Of a DNA stretch of 64,000 bases, positions 39,101 through 51,891 are shown piece by piece. The stretch is from Trichoplax sp. H2. Its lineage: Eukaryota > Placozoa > Uniplacotomia > Trichoplacea. Made by a program: the position numbers and the translations under genes. The first letter of the stretch is position 1, and every line of letters begins with the position of its first letter. The stretch is from the NCBI GenBank assembly GCA_003344405.1, contig NOWV01000021.1, positions 186,001-250,000 on the forward strand. Direction: 5' to 3'. The notes under the pieces were generated by a model. That model had not been told where the DNA came from. It ran no database searches and saw only the letters and a list, made by a program, of their open reading frames with translations.

Positions 39101-41173
39101 ACAAAATTGATACTATAAAGAACTACGTATGTAATAAATCTATACACTTTCAATTAGGTATGGGACATCATACAATATAAAACATTAAACATATTGTATA
39201 AGCATCGAGATTGTGTTTCCTGTCTGCAGTTTACTGAAGAGAAACTGTAAGAAAGAACTAGGCAACTTAATCTTAATATTATTGATACAATACAATGTTA
39301 AATCATTTAGGATTGATAACTATCATTTTGATCTATCTAGTGTTACTGGTAGCTATGATAGCACTTTATGTGTATGGAATATGAAGAATTGGGAATGTAA
39401 AGGTGTTTTTAAGGGCCATACCGGTCAGTTATTAACACTTTAGTAATTAATGATTAGAAATAAATTAACATAAAGATAAAAAAATTAAAGATGGTCCAAC
39501 TTTCTATTCAGATTCAGTAAATTGTCTTCACTTCGATGGACGAATGGTATTGAGTGGCTCTACAGATAAGTAAGTTATTTTGTAAGATTACCGTAGAAAC
39601 GTAATTCGAATATTATAATTTCTTTCATAAACTCATATGCCAATTGGATATCTTCTACTTGATATAGGACACTATTATACTGGAACTGTGAAACATTAGA
39701 GTGCCTCCATAGGTTTACAGGCCATACTGATGCAGTATTGTCTTTAGAGGTTAATATTATAGTATAAGGAATTCAGTTGTATACTATTTAAAGTTACAAG
39801 TAATGAGCATTATAGCTGAATAATGCTTATTGATAATATTGCAATATTGATAACTAAGATCGCTACTATATTGCGGTTTTTTGTAGGTTCGCAGTGGATT
39901 AGCTGCAAGCGGTTCTGCTGATGGTAAAATTATGTTTTGGAATTTAAAACATAAATTTCATGAAGCAACGGTAGCTATTCATAAGATTCCAGTGAGATCA
40001 ATCCGGTTTATGGGTTTAAGATTCTTCGCAGGATTAGAGTATGTGAATATTTGCTTCTACACCTATGATTTTATACTCGTATCATACTTTATCAACATTA
40101 TTAATCGTAGAATTGAGGAACAACTACATAGTATAAGCAAGCGATGAATGCAAAATTCTCGCTGTTATCAGTTTAAAAGTTTCTTGGCACCATTAGCCCG
40201 AAAGATTTTAAATCAAAGCTACGATATGTACTAATATAGTTGTTGAGCCTCTATAGTACTTACTTCTATAGATATCGTATTTCAAGTTGATCTATTACTT
40301 ACCGCATTACTATGTTAGAATGTGCTACGTAATACAAAAATGTATCGTACTGATTCATTCTCTTATTAATTTTACAGTGATGGCAATATTAAAGAATTTG
40401 ATCTAAGAACTGGCATTTACATTCGAACCCTTAGTGGTCATTTTGGTCCCGTTCAGTGCTTACAGGTAAGCTGCTCAACATTTTACCTTAGTTACAGCGT
40501 GAGAAAAGTAAATTTAAGGTATAGCTATGTTTTAAGCTTAATATGTACAGTATATGTTGGTTAACACCAAGATATTTTACTATGATTTAAAATAATCTTT
40601 CAATATTAACATTGCTCCATGAAGTATTTCGTTTTAAGCATTAAAATAAATAAATCTTAAAACCACATCGTACTTTAAATTACGTACAAACTAGATTCAA
40701 AAGAAAAGAATGATATCATCATCAGATGATGGCTCAATTCGGATCTGGGATATGAAAGAAGCTCCCCTACAAGTAAGTTAATTCATGACGTCTGCCGCCT
40801 ATAGTATACCCACGGTAGCCATTATAGTTTAGCTTGCAGTACTAAGAATTTGCCATAAAAGAACTTTTGGATATCGGAGATAACTTTAAATTAATAAAAT
40901 TTTATTAAAGTAATTTGTAGTCGATAGATTACAGATAAAACCTGTAACTTTGACCGTTAGTAAATATATCAATGTAGTATTCATTAGAATTTAAACATGC
41001 CATATTTATCCATCATTCTGCAGCCTCACATTAGGTGCAAGATATTTCTAGAGGTATTGATACGAAATAATGTATTTTTCTAGGTTGGTAATAAATCCTA
41101 TCCACGTTTACTAAATAAAATAGTCCTACCTCCAAATGTAATTACTGAAGAATTGATGGAATTACAAATTTAA
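36195..41173 (+). CDS. F-box / seven-WD40-repeat protein (putative SCF ubiquitin-ligase substrate receptor)
   Basis: Nineteen exons: 36195-36923, 37022-37128, 37202-37298, 37410-37476, 37568-37744, 37879-37935, 38120-38256, 38433-38543, 38607-38683, 38801-38852, 38938-39006, 39158-39246, 39341-39423, 39512-39569, 39668-39749, 39887-40038, 40378-40465, 40695-40772 and 41084-41173. They sum to 2,400 nt (799 residues) with consistent phases. An N-terminal helical region (WFSMWNIYQQKIF...LEPVYHHDF) precedes an F-box (LTDKILLTIFSNLDPQSICR, CQRWRYLTKDNSLW) encoded at 37202-37476. Seven WD repeats follow, marked by GSADRTLRLWD, GSWDATVRVWD, GSYDSTLCVWN, GSTDKTLLYWN, GSADGKIMFWN, DDGNIKEFD and SDDGSIRIWD. 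The F-box should bind SKP1 and the propeller a substrate. The nearest named relative (FBXW7-, FBXW10-like or other) cannot be decided by eye. One intron (38853) seems to be GC-AG. Confidence 0.9.
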
Positions 41174-44100
41174 TTAGACTTTTTGAATATGCACCCTGCT
41201 TAGACCGAAATTCTTTAAATAATCGATAGCACTGAAATAAGTTAAAGTAATAAAGAGAGTAAATTTTATCGGCAGATGATTTACTATATTCCATGTGGAG
41301 TACAATTTATGGAAGCTTATTCATTAACCACGGTTTAAGAAAAATGCTACTTGAAGTAGATAAATTTTGCTACTATGTGATAGATCGCTAATCATAATAT
41401 AATTTATATCCACTAAAGTTTACTATATCATTATATTAGTTCTTGAAACGAATTTCAGCTAATGTTATAGCAACAAACTAACTAAATCTTTATTTCAACT
41501 GCTTTTGTACCGTGATAAAGCTACGAGATGCAAAATGTCCATGAAAATTTTTTTAACTTATTGATATTGTAAAAATTATTGCATTAACAGAAGATGATGA
41601 TTGAACGACAACATTATGCTCATTGATTTTTGTAACATATTACCTTTGTTCACCGCAATGGCAGTTGTAAAAATATATCTAGTACGATCTTATGTGTTAT
41701 TCTGCTTTCCCTTTGCTACAAGGAAGTGAAATCAGAATCTCAATCAATTTTGTCTTTTACGATATATGTTACCAATATTTTTCTGCTATTTCTACATTAT
41801 AACGCATTTATTTACGAAAATGCATGATCGACTATCTGAAGAAGCTTGATCACTTAATTTCCATTAAGTCGATGTCTGTAATTACAAAATGTTATATTTT
41901 TATTTGCCATATATTTTCCTTATCGGGTTAATGTTATTATTGCATGACGAATGAACGTGTAATGAAATAGCAAGTTACATTTATACTTGATATATTATAT
42001 CAATACACAGGTAACCCAGCTGAGATTGACCTTTTAGTTGAAGTAGAGAGATTAATCTTGAATTCTATCTCAATAAAGTGAATACTACATCAATGAATTA
42101 TTAATCTAAAGGAGGCGAAGTTATTATTTTTCAAAATTGAATAAATTATAATACCTACAAATAAGTGATTTCCTTTGTTATCCGTTTTCACGCATCAAAT
42201 CGGAGATTATAATTATGACCGAATCTTAGCTTTAATAATAGTAATTGTATTTACTTGCTGGAAAATTCTCTTTGATATCAGATAAATTGACTAGTTGCCA
42301 ATGTTGTTATTAATCCTAAGCTATGTGCTGTTCAAGGGCGCAATTTGAATAACATCAATGTTATTTGTAACTATAGTAAAAGATATCCATAGTACTCAAT
42401 AGGTGTTCAACCAAATTGAATATACGTATTAATATTTAACACCGATGATATTCATCTATTGTCATTAAATTTATTAGAATTTGTACGATAGTGTTATCTT
42501 TCAGTGATGCGTTATCAATCATATCAAAATACATCAAAGGAACTACCAGAAAAAATTAAAATAAATGAAAGATTAATATTAATCATTTTTAATCCGCTAT
42601 TGACATTATAGCCCTTTCCTATTTTCTGCTTATTCAGTATATCGGATCTTGTTTTCTTGCAGATGAGACATTGATGGCATTCAAATGATTTCTTTGACTA
42701 AATCAGCTCAATTATGTCATAATACAGAATTATAGCTATTTCTAGCCATGTCAGTATATATGATAGTGTAGTTACTAGATTTTCTTTTAAAAGATTTAGT
42801 CTCTACTACGATCGAGTTTACTGGATAGAGTTTCAGTCTAAATAAATAAAAGTCAATTATCATTACATTTCTACTTGTAGCGTAAGAATTATCTGGAGAA
42901 ATCTGTGTGCTGAGGTTACTATTTAGCTCATAAATCGTAGAATCTTGTATTCAAAACTAATACACTCTTACGGATTTTAGATGAAAGTTCCATTATTACG
43001 CGTTTAAAATAAGAATACAAATATGAACACGGATATTTATTCATTTATAAAAGAGTATATTTATAGTCATGAGCAATTGTAATAGATTTAAGAAGATATT
43101 CAAGTTACAACGAGGGTATCAGGCATAAAATACCAACTCATTACAGTGCCTCAAACAATAACTTGGTTAATTCCATTCACTTAAACTGTACTGTATCACA
43201 AATTTTAGTATATGTGAAGCTCAAGGATCAGCCCTTGCATCAGACTCTGAAACACGATGCATTTTCATAACTGAAATTTATCCGTAGTGGATACTGCGAG
43301 AGTAATAAAATTGATATTAATATCTTATAAATTTGCTTTCACCCAACTGACTCTACTGTTGATATTTTAATTCTAACAGCTAATTAGATCCCAGTTTATG
43401 GCAGAAGTGCACCAGTCCAATAGACAATATCTATTAGCTCTACAGCAGTAGCAGATCCTAAAATTATAATACAACGTCTTCCTAAAAATGGCATCGGAAA
43501 CTTTTATTTAAAGAATGTTATTAATATACTTAAGTTACAAACCGATATTTGTGTATTTGGCTGCATCTTAGTGCTTAGTGCGTTGTTTTACTTAATTCAG
43601 AAAGAATCTTTCATTTATGAATTGTGATAAACCTTTTCAGTTACAGTCCCAACTTTAATTAATCAATCTCTTATATGTCTGCTACTGAATCTACCTAACA
43701 ATATTTTCGTGCCATTAGTATACTGAGACTACGCTCTCATTTAAAACAAAGCAGTAGTGCATAAGAAATTTAGCGATCGAAATCTTATAGATTTACCTCC
43801 ATATTCCCTGGTGGACATTAAAAGCTATTTGGCGTATTTATATGTTTTACTACTACAGCTATTATGGTAGTGCTAAATATTAAAGCTACGATGGAATTAT
43901 GTTTCGATACTGTTGTACTGTAGTACATGCAATACAGTATAGTAGATAGATTGGATAATGTAAAATGACGATGTTATATTAGCGGTATGCGCACTAATCT
44001 TTCTCCGAGACTGAACCAAAGATGACAGGATATATCCTATACAGCGCACAGTAAAAGGTACCTCGACATTTATAACCCCAGTCGTTTATACAGAGTAATA

Positions 44101-44769
44101 ATAACTAAGTTTACCTAATGTAGATAGTGTAATACTAGGTCTAACCATTTCTTTATTTTAGCTTTATTTCATTCCTCTACTTTTATCTAGTTCTCATATA
44201 AATCTCTTTACATGCTTCAAATGTCCCCTTCTCCTTCCTATATTCTTGTTGAATCTACTGTTGCTAATAGCTTCTCTTCGTAGGTCTATTTGGTTAAGAT
44301 GGTATTGTCCTCCAATAAGTAAGTCATACTATTCCTATAACTTAATTGCATTCTTAAATGGTAAAATAGTTAATAAAAAAGTATGCATCCCATGATATAC
44401 ATAACTTAATATCTGTATCGCACCAGGACCGATTCTAATAAAGTTGCGTAGTCCGATTCTTATATTATAACTGATAATAGGAGCTAACTTTCATGAGCGG
44501 AAGGTGCCGAAATTATTAGTTGGGTAGGACTTCACTGTAACATTAATATTATATTGTTTTGCCATTATTTAATTCGCTATTACGTTCACGTATCGTATCA
44601 TCATAGTCGAATAACTCGCATGTATGACAGTAAATGTATAAAATAATGATAACGTCTTTCTGCTTGATTTAAGCGACAATGTGCGAAATTTTAGTCTTCA
44701 TAATGCGCGTGAATAATTCATCCTAGATCATGTGCCTGAGATTTATGCTTAGAATGCTTGCAGCTTAAA
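41174..44769. other. Gene-poor stretch downstream of the F-box gene
   Basis: AT-rich; no exon with matching splice sites and family-like sequence was seen on either strand. A single short tactgta group occurs near 43,910. Confidence 0.5.
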
Positions 44770-46140
44770 ATGTGACTATGCAATGCAGTCTTAAACTAGA
44801 TAATACTTATACTCATATAGGTTCGATTTTAAGATTGTACACAAGTGTCTATTTTCACAGTGGAGACATCGAGGCCGATCATTTTATTAAAAGAGCTAAA
44901 TCATATATTATACGGTATAGTGGAGTTAAACAAGAAGTTAAAGTTCCCGTCATCTTATTTTGAGACACTTTGTTACAGGCTTACAACTGCATTGAGCTAA
45001 GTTTTAAAGACAGTGCCGTTACGAGGCAGAGCACTGCATAGTTGAATATTGACAGAGTATTACCAAAATGCTATCCAAGAATAACATAAAATCATGGCAA
45101 GAACAGTCATGAAATGAATTGAAATGGTTTCTGATGCATATAAAAAAATAAGTATGGAAATTCAGGATAAGTGAAGACCTTGCAAATTAATAGACAAAAT
45201 TTAATCGCTGTAATAAGAATAATTCAATTATCTAAGGAGTAAATGTCATTTTTTTGCCAATAAAGATGGTGTGGATTTTAATTTAGTAGCTGTGTAATAA
45301 AATTTCAAACATTGAACTTATGGTAGTACCGTATTATCACGTGAATACTTACATAACTGGTAGAAGGGAGGAGACCCATATTTACAACGTATCTTCTACT
45401 TGAAATGTTCCATATTAAAATTTTAAGTGTATTTAATGAAAATGCTGTATGCTTAAAATATCTAGAGGTCAAACAAGCCTCAAAAGCTTACTTTTCTGCT
45501 AAACCGGCAGGATTTACTACACGAAGACTTTTTATCATCGCGTAGTAATTATTAGATTTTATTGAGAATTCTGTTGAACATAAATTGAAATCTCCTACAG
45601 ATTTGGAGCAAATTACTAGAAAATATCATGACATCGATTTAGTGTTATTACAAGAATCGTAAAAGAAATAAAAATAACAATGTATAGAAATTCTACCATA
45701 TTTTTATTTTATCCTGCAAGGAATTTCCTAGGCTTTTCTGATCTGTTTTGAATATACACGCAGGTCAAAAAGCCCATAACTGATGTCTCATCATTCCAGT
45801 TTTGCTAATGGCGTTGCATGTACATGTATAAAATAAACACTTTCCGTATTGTAACTTTCTGATTGCATCCACGTGTGTTGCTGCTGTCAATTAAACCCAT
45901 TTCCAATAAAAATCCGCCAACTTGCAATGCAGGTGGGAGGCGTAATAATATACTACTGCGATCTATTCCCCGAAGTCAAGGTGAACCTTGGAACGTGCTA
46001 AAATTATTTAATCGCCCCTATCTTGACTTTCGTTGCCTTTCAAGCTATTTCATCCTGAAGTTCAATACTTCTAGTAAAGTGCAAGTAAACACAAGTAAAG
46101 GAACCGTTATTACTCGCGAAGAAATTAAAGGTATGAAGAG
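44770..46140 (+). pseudogene. Unassigned coding-like traces, possibly a decayed gene
   Basis: Several short stretches look protein-like but sit in different frames and are broken by stops: about 44,860-44,960 (LKELNHILYGIVELNKKLKF in one frame, FIKRAKSYIIRYSGVKQEVK in another), about 45,545-45,660 (HKLKSPTDLEQITRKYHDID) and about 45,900-46,130 (YLDFRCLSSYFILKFNTSSK, then TREEIK followed by a GTATGA donor-like site). I recognise no family. This could be a degraded gene or chance open frames. Confidence 0.25.
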
Positions 46141-49100
46141 CTAGTTAATTTATAATATGCTACCAAATACTTTGTAACGTTAGTGACAGATCTGAGATTT
46201 TCATTTTTTCCGCTACTCTGTGGCTTATCCTTGGCATTTTATATTTTAAGAACAGTTTGCGTAGTATTTTAAATACCGCTAATGTAACTTGCATATTAAA
46301 TTACAAATATTGATCAGGGCGCGCCTATACAATGCTAAATTTGAGTGTTAAAAAAGACGATGAGTGATAGCTTAGCATAATTTGATTTGTTGGCCAATTT
46401 TTCTCTAGATTTTGCAGTGAAATTTTCATATGGGTTATGTCGGAATTAGAACCATTTTTGTTGTTGAGGACTTAAATTATATTATCGAAGTTTTTCTAAG
46501 TGATGCGCTTGTCATAATAATCAAGCGGATTAGCACATGATATCAGGATGGGATCCTACGTGACCTTCGCCTAGAATAGACTACTCGTAAATATCGATGA
46601 TTGCACAGCTTACATTTATATTATGAACCTGCTTGCGATAATTTGATATCCTACAAGAAATTAACATATACTCACTAATTTTAACCCTGGGTTTGACTAT
46701 TTATCTGTCAATGGCTTAAGCTATCTCTAAATTACAAACACTGTATGCCATAACTTGACCTTTGTGATCAATGACTAGTAAAAACGTATATTGTACTGTG
46801 ACGCATAAATATGAATAAAGAGATTTAACTAGTATCTCAATTATTAAGTATCAACTATGAATTAAAATAACATGACAGTTACTGCAAAGTTGCTCTCATT
46901 TACTACTTCCTAGTAAGCTGTCTTATACACATTTTCGTTAACCAGCCGAATTAGTAGTTAGGACTAGTACATGGTACGATACTGTCGTATAATTGCAAGT
47001 TATATATCAAATGAGCTAGTCTTAGCTTAATTTAGTATAAATCTAAATACTACATTACCAAATAATATCCTGGTATAAATGGACCTCAGATTTTATCTGT
47101 TAAGTAGATTTGAAATATTATGAATTACTCGTATAATTTGGTAACAACACGTAATAACTTGGGTTTGCCATTATTTGTGCATGCAATGCACCCACGACCC
47201 CTGATGTTTTTGGCGTAAATATTGGGGCATGATCTTTTGGGTGGTAACTGGTGTAGTTTTCTCAAAACATAATTGTCCGGTACGTGAGCTAAGCAGAGAG
47301 ATAGATTCCATTTAGTAGGAACATTAGCGCAAAATTTAAATTTTATAACGCCATATCCAGAATTATAAACGAGACTTTTCCGTCACGCATTTAGATGTAC
47401 CTTTATAAGTAAGCCTATAAATAGGTACGATTCGCTTTAATAGCCTTATCTGTAGTTAAATGAAAGACGGGAATAAAAATCGTTCAAATTATTTGTTTAG
47501 ATGGAATTTATCGTAAATGTAAATTATACCTTACGCGATTGAGTCACTAACATGCAGTGGGATTTAATATCTTACTATCACGATAGTGATTCCAGCTGTC
47601 AATACACGTATGTTTGAATTTGAACTTTTCATTTTAATGTTGTTATATGCTGCATTATAAAATAGAGCATTTTTCATATAGCAAACTAATTTAGCTTAGT
47701 GTTTGACTCAGAGTGTAATAAAAAATCTTGTAGTTTACTATTTAATGCCACAAAATGGAGACTGCATTCTTTCTGTCACTATTATTGACCACATATTGTG
47801 GATATATCAGAATAACAAGGGTATGCAGTCTCCTTACGTAAACGCTGAAACAGAAAGCCCAGACAGAAGTTCTCTATACATATTAGCATACTGTAGTACT
47901 GAGCACGTAGAACTATGTATAGTGCATTAAATCTTTGTAAATGCAATAGCATTAATATCATGCATATTGTAGTCAGTCTATAGCCATCACATTAATGGAA
48001 GATATGGGATTGCTGTATTAGTAAATGTTAGGTTTATTGGCTGTTGCAAGACAGAAACACTTTTTACGATTCAATTCTGTTTTGAGGCATGTTGAGCAGC
48101 AAAATTTTAGCAAGCGGGAAATGATAGATTGTTTAACAATTTAATTTGTTTTATTATCATACCAAAAGTTAAAAAATTTATCGAGGTCAGGAAGTTCTCA
48201 GATCTCAAAAATTGAGTTCAAAAAATTTCTTGTAAAAATTATGAAAATTTGTTACGTAAGCAAATTGGGTAGGAGTTCTATACTTTACGTCATAGTGCAG
48301 CATGATGTTAATTATTCCTTTTTATTTATACAGTCATCGTTACATGAATGCGATGGCTCCCGGTGCTACAATCTATCTAACCTCTCATTAAATGTGCAGT
48401 AATGGCACTGTATGGAAGCATACTCAATGCACTTATGTACAGTATATATCTAAAAGCGTATGTACTGTCTATATCTATACCATGTCGACGTATATTGGTA
48501 AATATATAGATGCACGTAGTTATTTTTGGTCCTACATCATTCTACATCATTCGTGCCCTACATAGTTTATATAAATAAATATTCGTATGTGTATATAGAT
48601 GCGGAGGTGTACGAAACTCAGAAAATCAAATTTAAACCCACTTACCGGTAGCTAAATCAGATCGTCTAATCAACGAAATGTACCGCATGTTCATGATGAT
48701 TTTATGTGAGGGGTGGAGATAAAAAAGAGCGTGACGAAAAAAATTTGCATATACAATTATGTGGGCAGGTTATTAGCATCATGCCGTTGGTAGAAATAAC
48801 TTGTGCACAATAGTGTCGCTTGTATACAGTAGTTCATGTGTTGCACCAGTTTACTAATCCGCGCAACATGCATATACAATATATTGCATAGGAATCGATC
48901 TTTTGCGTAATTTATACCTTACCATATATCCTAGTATGCAGGAATGTGGGAAAACGCCGAGCTTACAAATATCTATACGTATATCTTTCATTCTACAATA
49001 ATTTGAGTATTGTATTATATTATTATCCACTCAATAGCGCCAGTTAACTTTCGGCAAGATCTAAAACTCATCAAGTAACCACTACTTAAATTTGAAAAAT

Positions 49101-51700
49101 TTTTGAGCATTAAGATGAAATATTATATAATGTAATGTCTCGTGCAAACTTACATAGAATCAATTGGTCATAATGTCAATGATCTGACGTCAGACACGGC
49201 ACAGCTAGGACTCTAACCTTTAGTCCATAATTAAGATGCACTTATTGTGTTCTACAGTCTGGAATTGATATGATTCATATAGTCGCGATCAAATAAATTC
49301 CGTGATAGATTTTCATCTATGCAAGCACATAATCTAAGTCAATATTTTTTCTTGAGTAACAAAAATGGAAGCGTAATAAATAATATCTTATAAGATGATG
49401 TCAAAAAATTATATAATCTGAAAATATTAACATAAAATTATTACGATAAAGTAATTGAGAGTTTATTGTTACAGTTATTTCCTGTAATTAACTAATGTTC
49501 ACGATTGCCTGATTATTAATATCGCAATCTATTATTATTATGATAATGACAAGCGAGTTAATCATGCATGTGATGATCATCTTGAATACAGATCTAATCA
49601 AGGGGTGATTACAAAAAAAGCTATGATCTATTTTGTATTCATGCCTTGATGTATATAACATATCCATCATATAGTTACAACTAGAGCATGATGGATGCTC
49701 TTATAGAAATTATCATGTAGTTGTGAACAAATTACGGTACTGACCTAGAGAACAGTGCTCATCTTTGTCATGATGGTACAGCTTGATTTAACTATTGCAG
49801 TTTAAGATTAACCTGTAAAATTGAAAAATGTCATTTGAAAATAATTTTACCTTGTAGAATAGATACACATATGAAATAAAAGATAATCAAAGTTAATGAG
49901 CTACCGTTTGCAACCGATGTCAACTTCGCGTTAATCGATAGTTCTATCATATCAGAAAGAATTGAGTCATGAATAGCATTGCATCAAGTATAACTTTAAA
50001 TAACGCTATCATTATCAATATCATGGTGGGTGTAATCGTTGTATACCATGGTAGAAAGAAACAAGTTTGACCGTAGTCATCACTCTTGGAGGATAATGCT
50101 ATTTATATTCGAGTAGGATATTATTGAGGTTACGGATTGACCGTGCATAGTCAATGTTGTGTTAATGAAGGTCCGCTTTGATCACTGTTATAATGTTAAG
50201 AGGGTTTATTTTGACAGTGCATTTTTGCTTGCTTATTAACATGAAATAATAGAAGGAAGATTAAAATAAACTCGACTAGCAACAAAGGCAAAACCCTTTT
50301 TAAGTGCATAAAAAGTGTTCATGCTGTGATTAAATTGAAATCATCATACCATCAAGAGGCAAGTTCATACGATACATGCCTATCTTAACGTTCAACTCTA
50401 TGCCATACTAGCATAAAGTAGAACATTAGTCCACTTTTCAACTTGCTGCTAACAACAAAAATGGCCACCAATTGATTTGGAGGCTATTGTTACCGTTAGG
50501 GGGTTGGTAGATAGGGCTAAAATTCAAAAGATTTACGTGAACAATGGCGAGTTGAAAGACATCTTCCAAGGGTAAACAACAATTATTTAATCAAGAGAAT
50601 ATATTAACGAGTCTTGTCCAATTTTTTTTCCTCTTTTCACTCTACTTCTTCGATACACAAGTATATGATTTAGCGCTCTTCTTCAGCACTATTGATACTA
50701 GTTGACTAGCACTACTTAAATGCACTTATTCTATAATACTAAATAGTGTTGCAAAACTTTCTTCTGGCATCCACCAGCCCTACGCAGACGTTATACGATT
50801 TGGCTAACTTTTTCCATTACATCCTCTTATTTGACCTTAACAACTGTACTATGCTAATATTGCACAACGATAGGAGTTATCGCAGGATCCTTGTGCCCGT
50901 TACAACAATGCATAAATTTTAAACTTGGACTTTCTGTAATGCGGTCGTTATTATTTTCAAGTATAATCACGAATCAGAAAGCAATTAGTATTATTTCCAA
51001 GCTAAACATTGTCTCATTTTCCAAAGAAATACCACTAAAAGAGTAAAAAAATCAAGAAAAAGATTAGGTGAACTTACAAGAAGAGGAAAAAAAATCCAAT
51101 CATCATCTACATTGTAAGCTCTATCATCATTCTACCTAGTGCTAGTTACCTCCTGTTAACAGGCTACATTTGATTATAATTATTATTCTCCATGAAATAA
51201 TCTGTTAATTTTAGAGTACTAGTGGAGGTTTTTTTCTTCCTTCTTTTTGTTTTTCTATCTTAATATGATTGCATCGATAAGATAGTATTATGCTTTGGTA
51301 GCACCGATGACTGATATCGTTTAAATATTAACTATTTTAGCAAGATAGAAAGCGATAAAGATAAAAAGGAAGAAAAATTCAACATTAAACGAGTAGAAAA
51401 GATTTACCGATTATCTACTTTCCATCCTATTTGTATAAGTAGATTAGACAGCACAATTGATATAGTTATATGGTATTAAACCATCGAAAGAAAATTTTTC
51501 CTCGAAGACCAGATTAACCGAAATCAACCTTTTCAGCAAGACATTCTTGACTTATCTTATCTATGCTTTTTTTCTTGGATCATTACTAGAAATACGATAT
51601 TTCTCAATATTACCATACAAGTACTTAACGGAAAGGTTTATTTGATCGAAAAAGTTGAAAAGAAAAAAAGGTAGAACCCTACCGCTACTCGTACTGACAA
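46141..51700. other. Long non-coding region upstream of the BMP gene
   Basis: About 5.5 kb without a supported exon. Possible contents are the distal promoter and enhancers of the BMP gene. A 10-bp inverted repeat (47757-47766 with 47823-47832) and poly-purine/pyrimidine tracts near 50,620 and 51,000-51,250 are the only local structure I noticed. Confidence 0.45.
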
Positions 51701-51701
51701 A

Positions 51702-51709
51702 TATAAAAG
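51702..51709 (+). promoter_or_regulatory. Candidate TATA box of the BMP gene
   Basis: TATAAAAG lies 183 bases upstream of the BMP start codon, in the expected orientation. It would imply a 5' UTR of roughly 150 bases. The motif is a good consensus, but no start-site evidence is available. Confidence 0.45.
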
Positions 51710-51891
51710 CAACGTCCTAGTGGTCGTTTTTTCTTTTTGATATCATTGCATAAGGATTACCCTCTAATTATTGACAGAGGGGAGAAAAAGTTAGTCAAAG
51801 GCCGATAACGTGATTCCTCAATCTCATCGCCAGCATTGAGGCTAAATACATCCATTTTTTTTCCAATACTAGTAACAAGAAAAGCTTGATC

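Noticed and set aside
47703-47930. 75-codon open frame with a nearby 10-bp inverted repeat (47757-47766, 47823-47832)
   Set aside because: No recognisable protein motif; arms are too short and lack terminal features of a mobile element.
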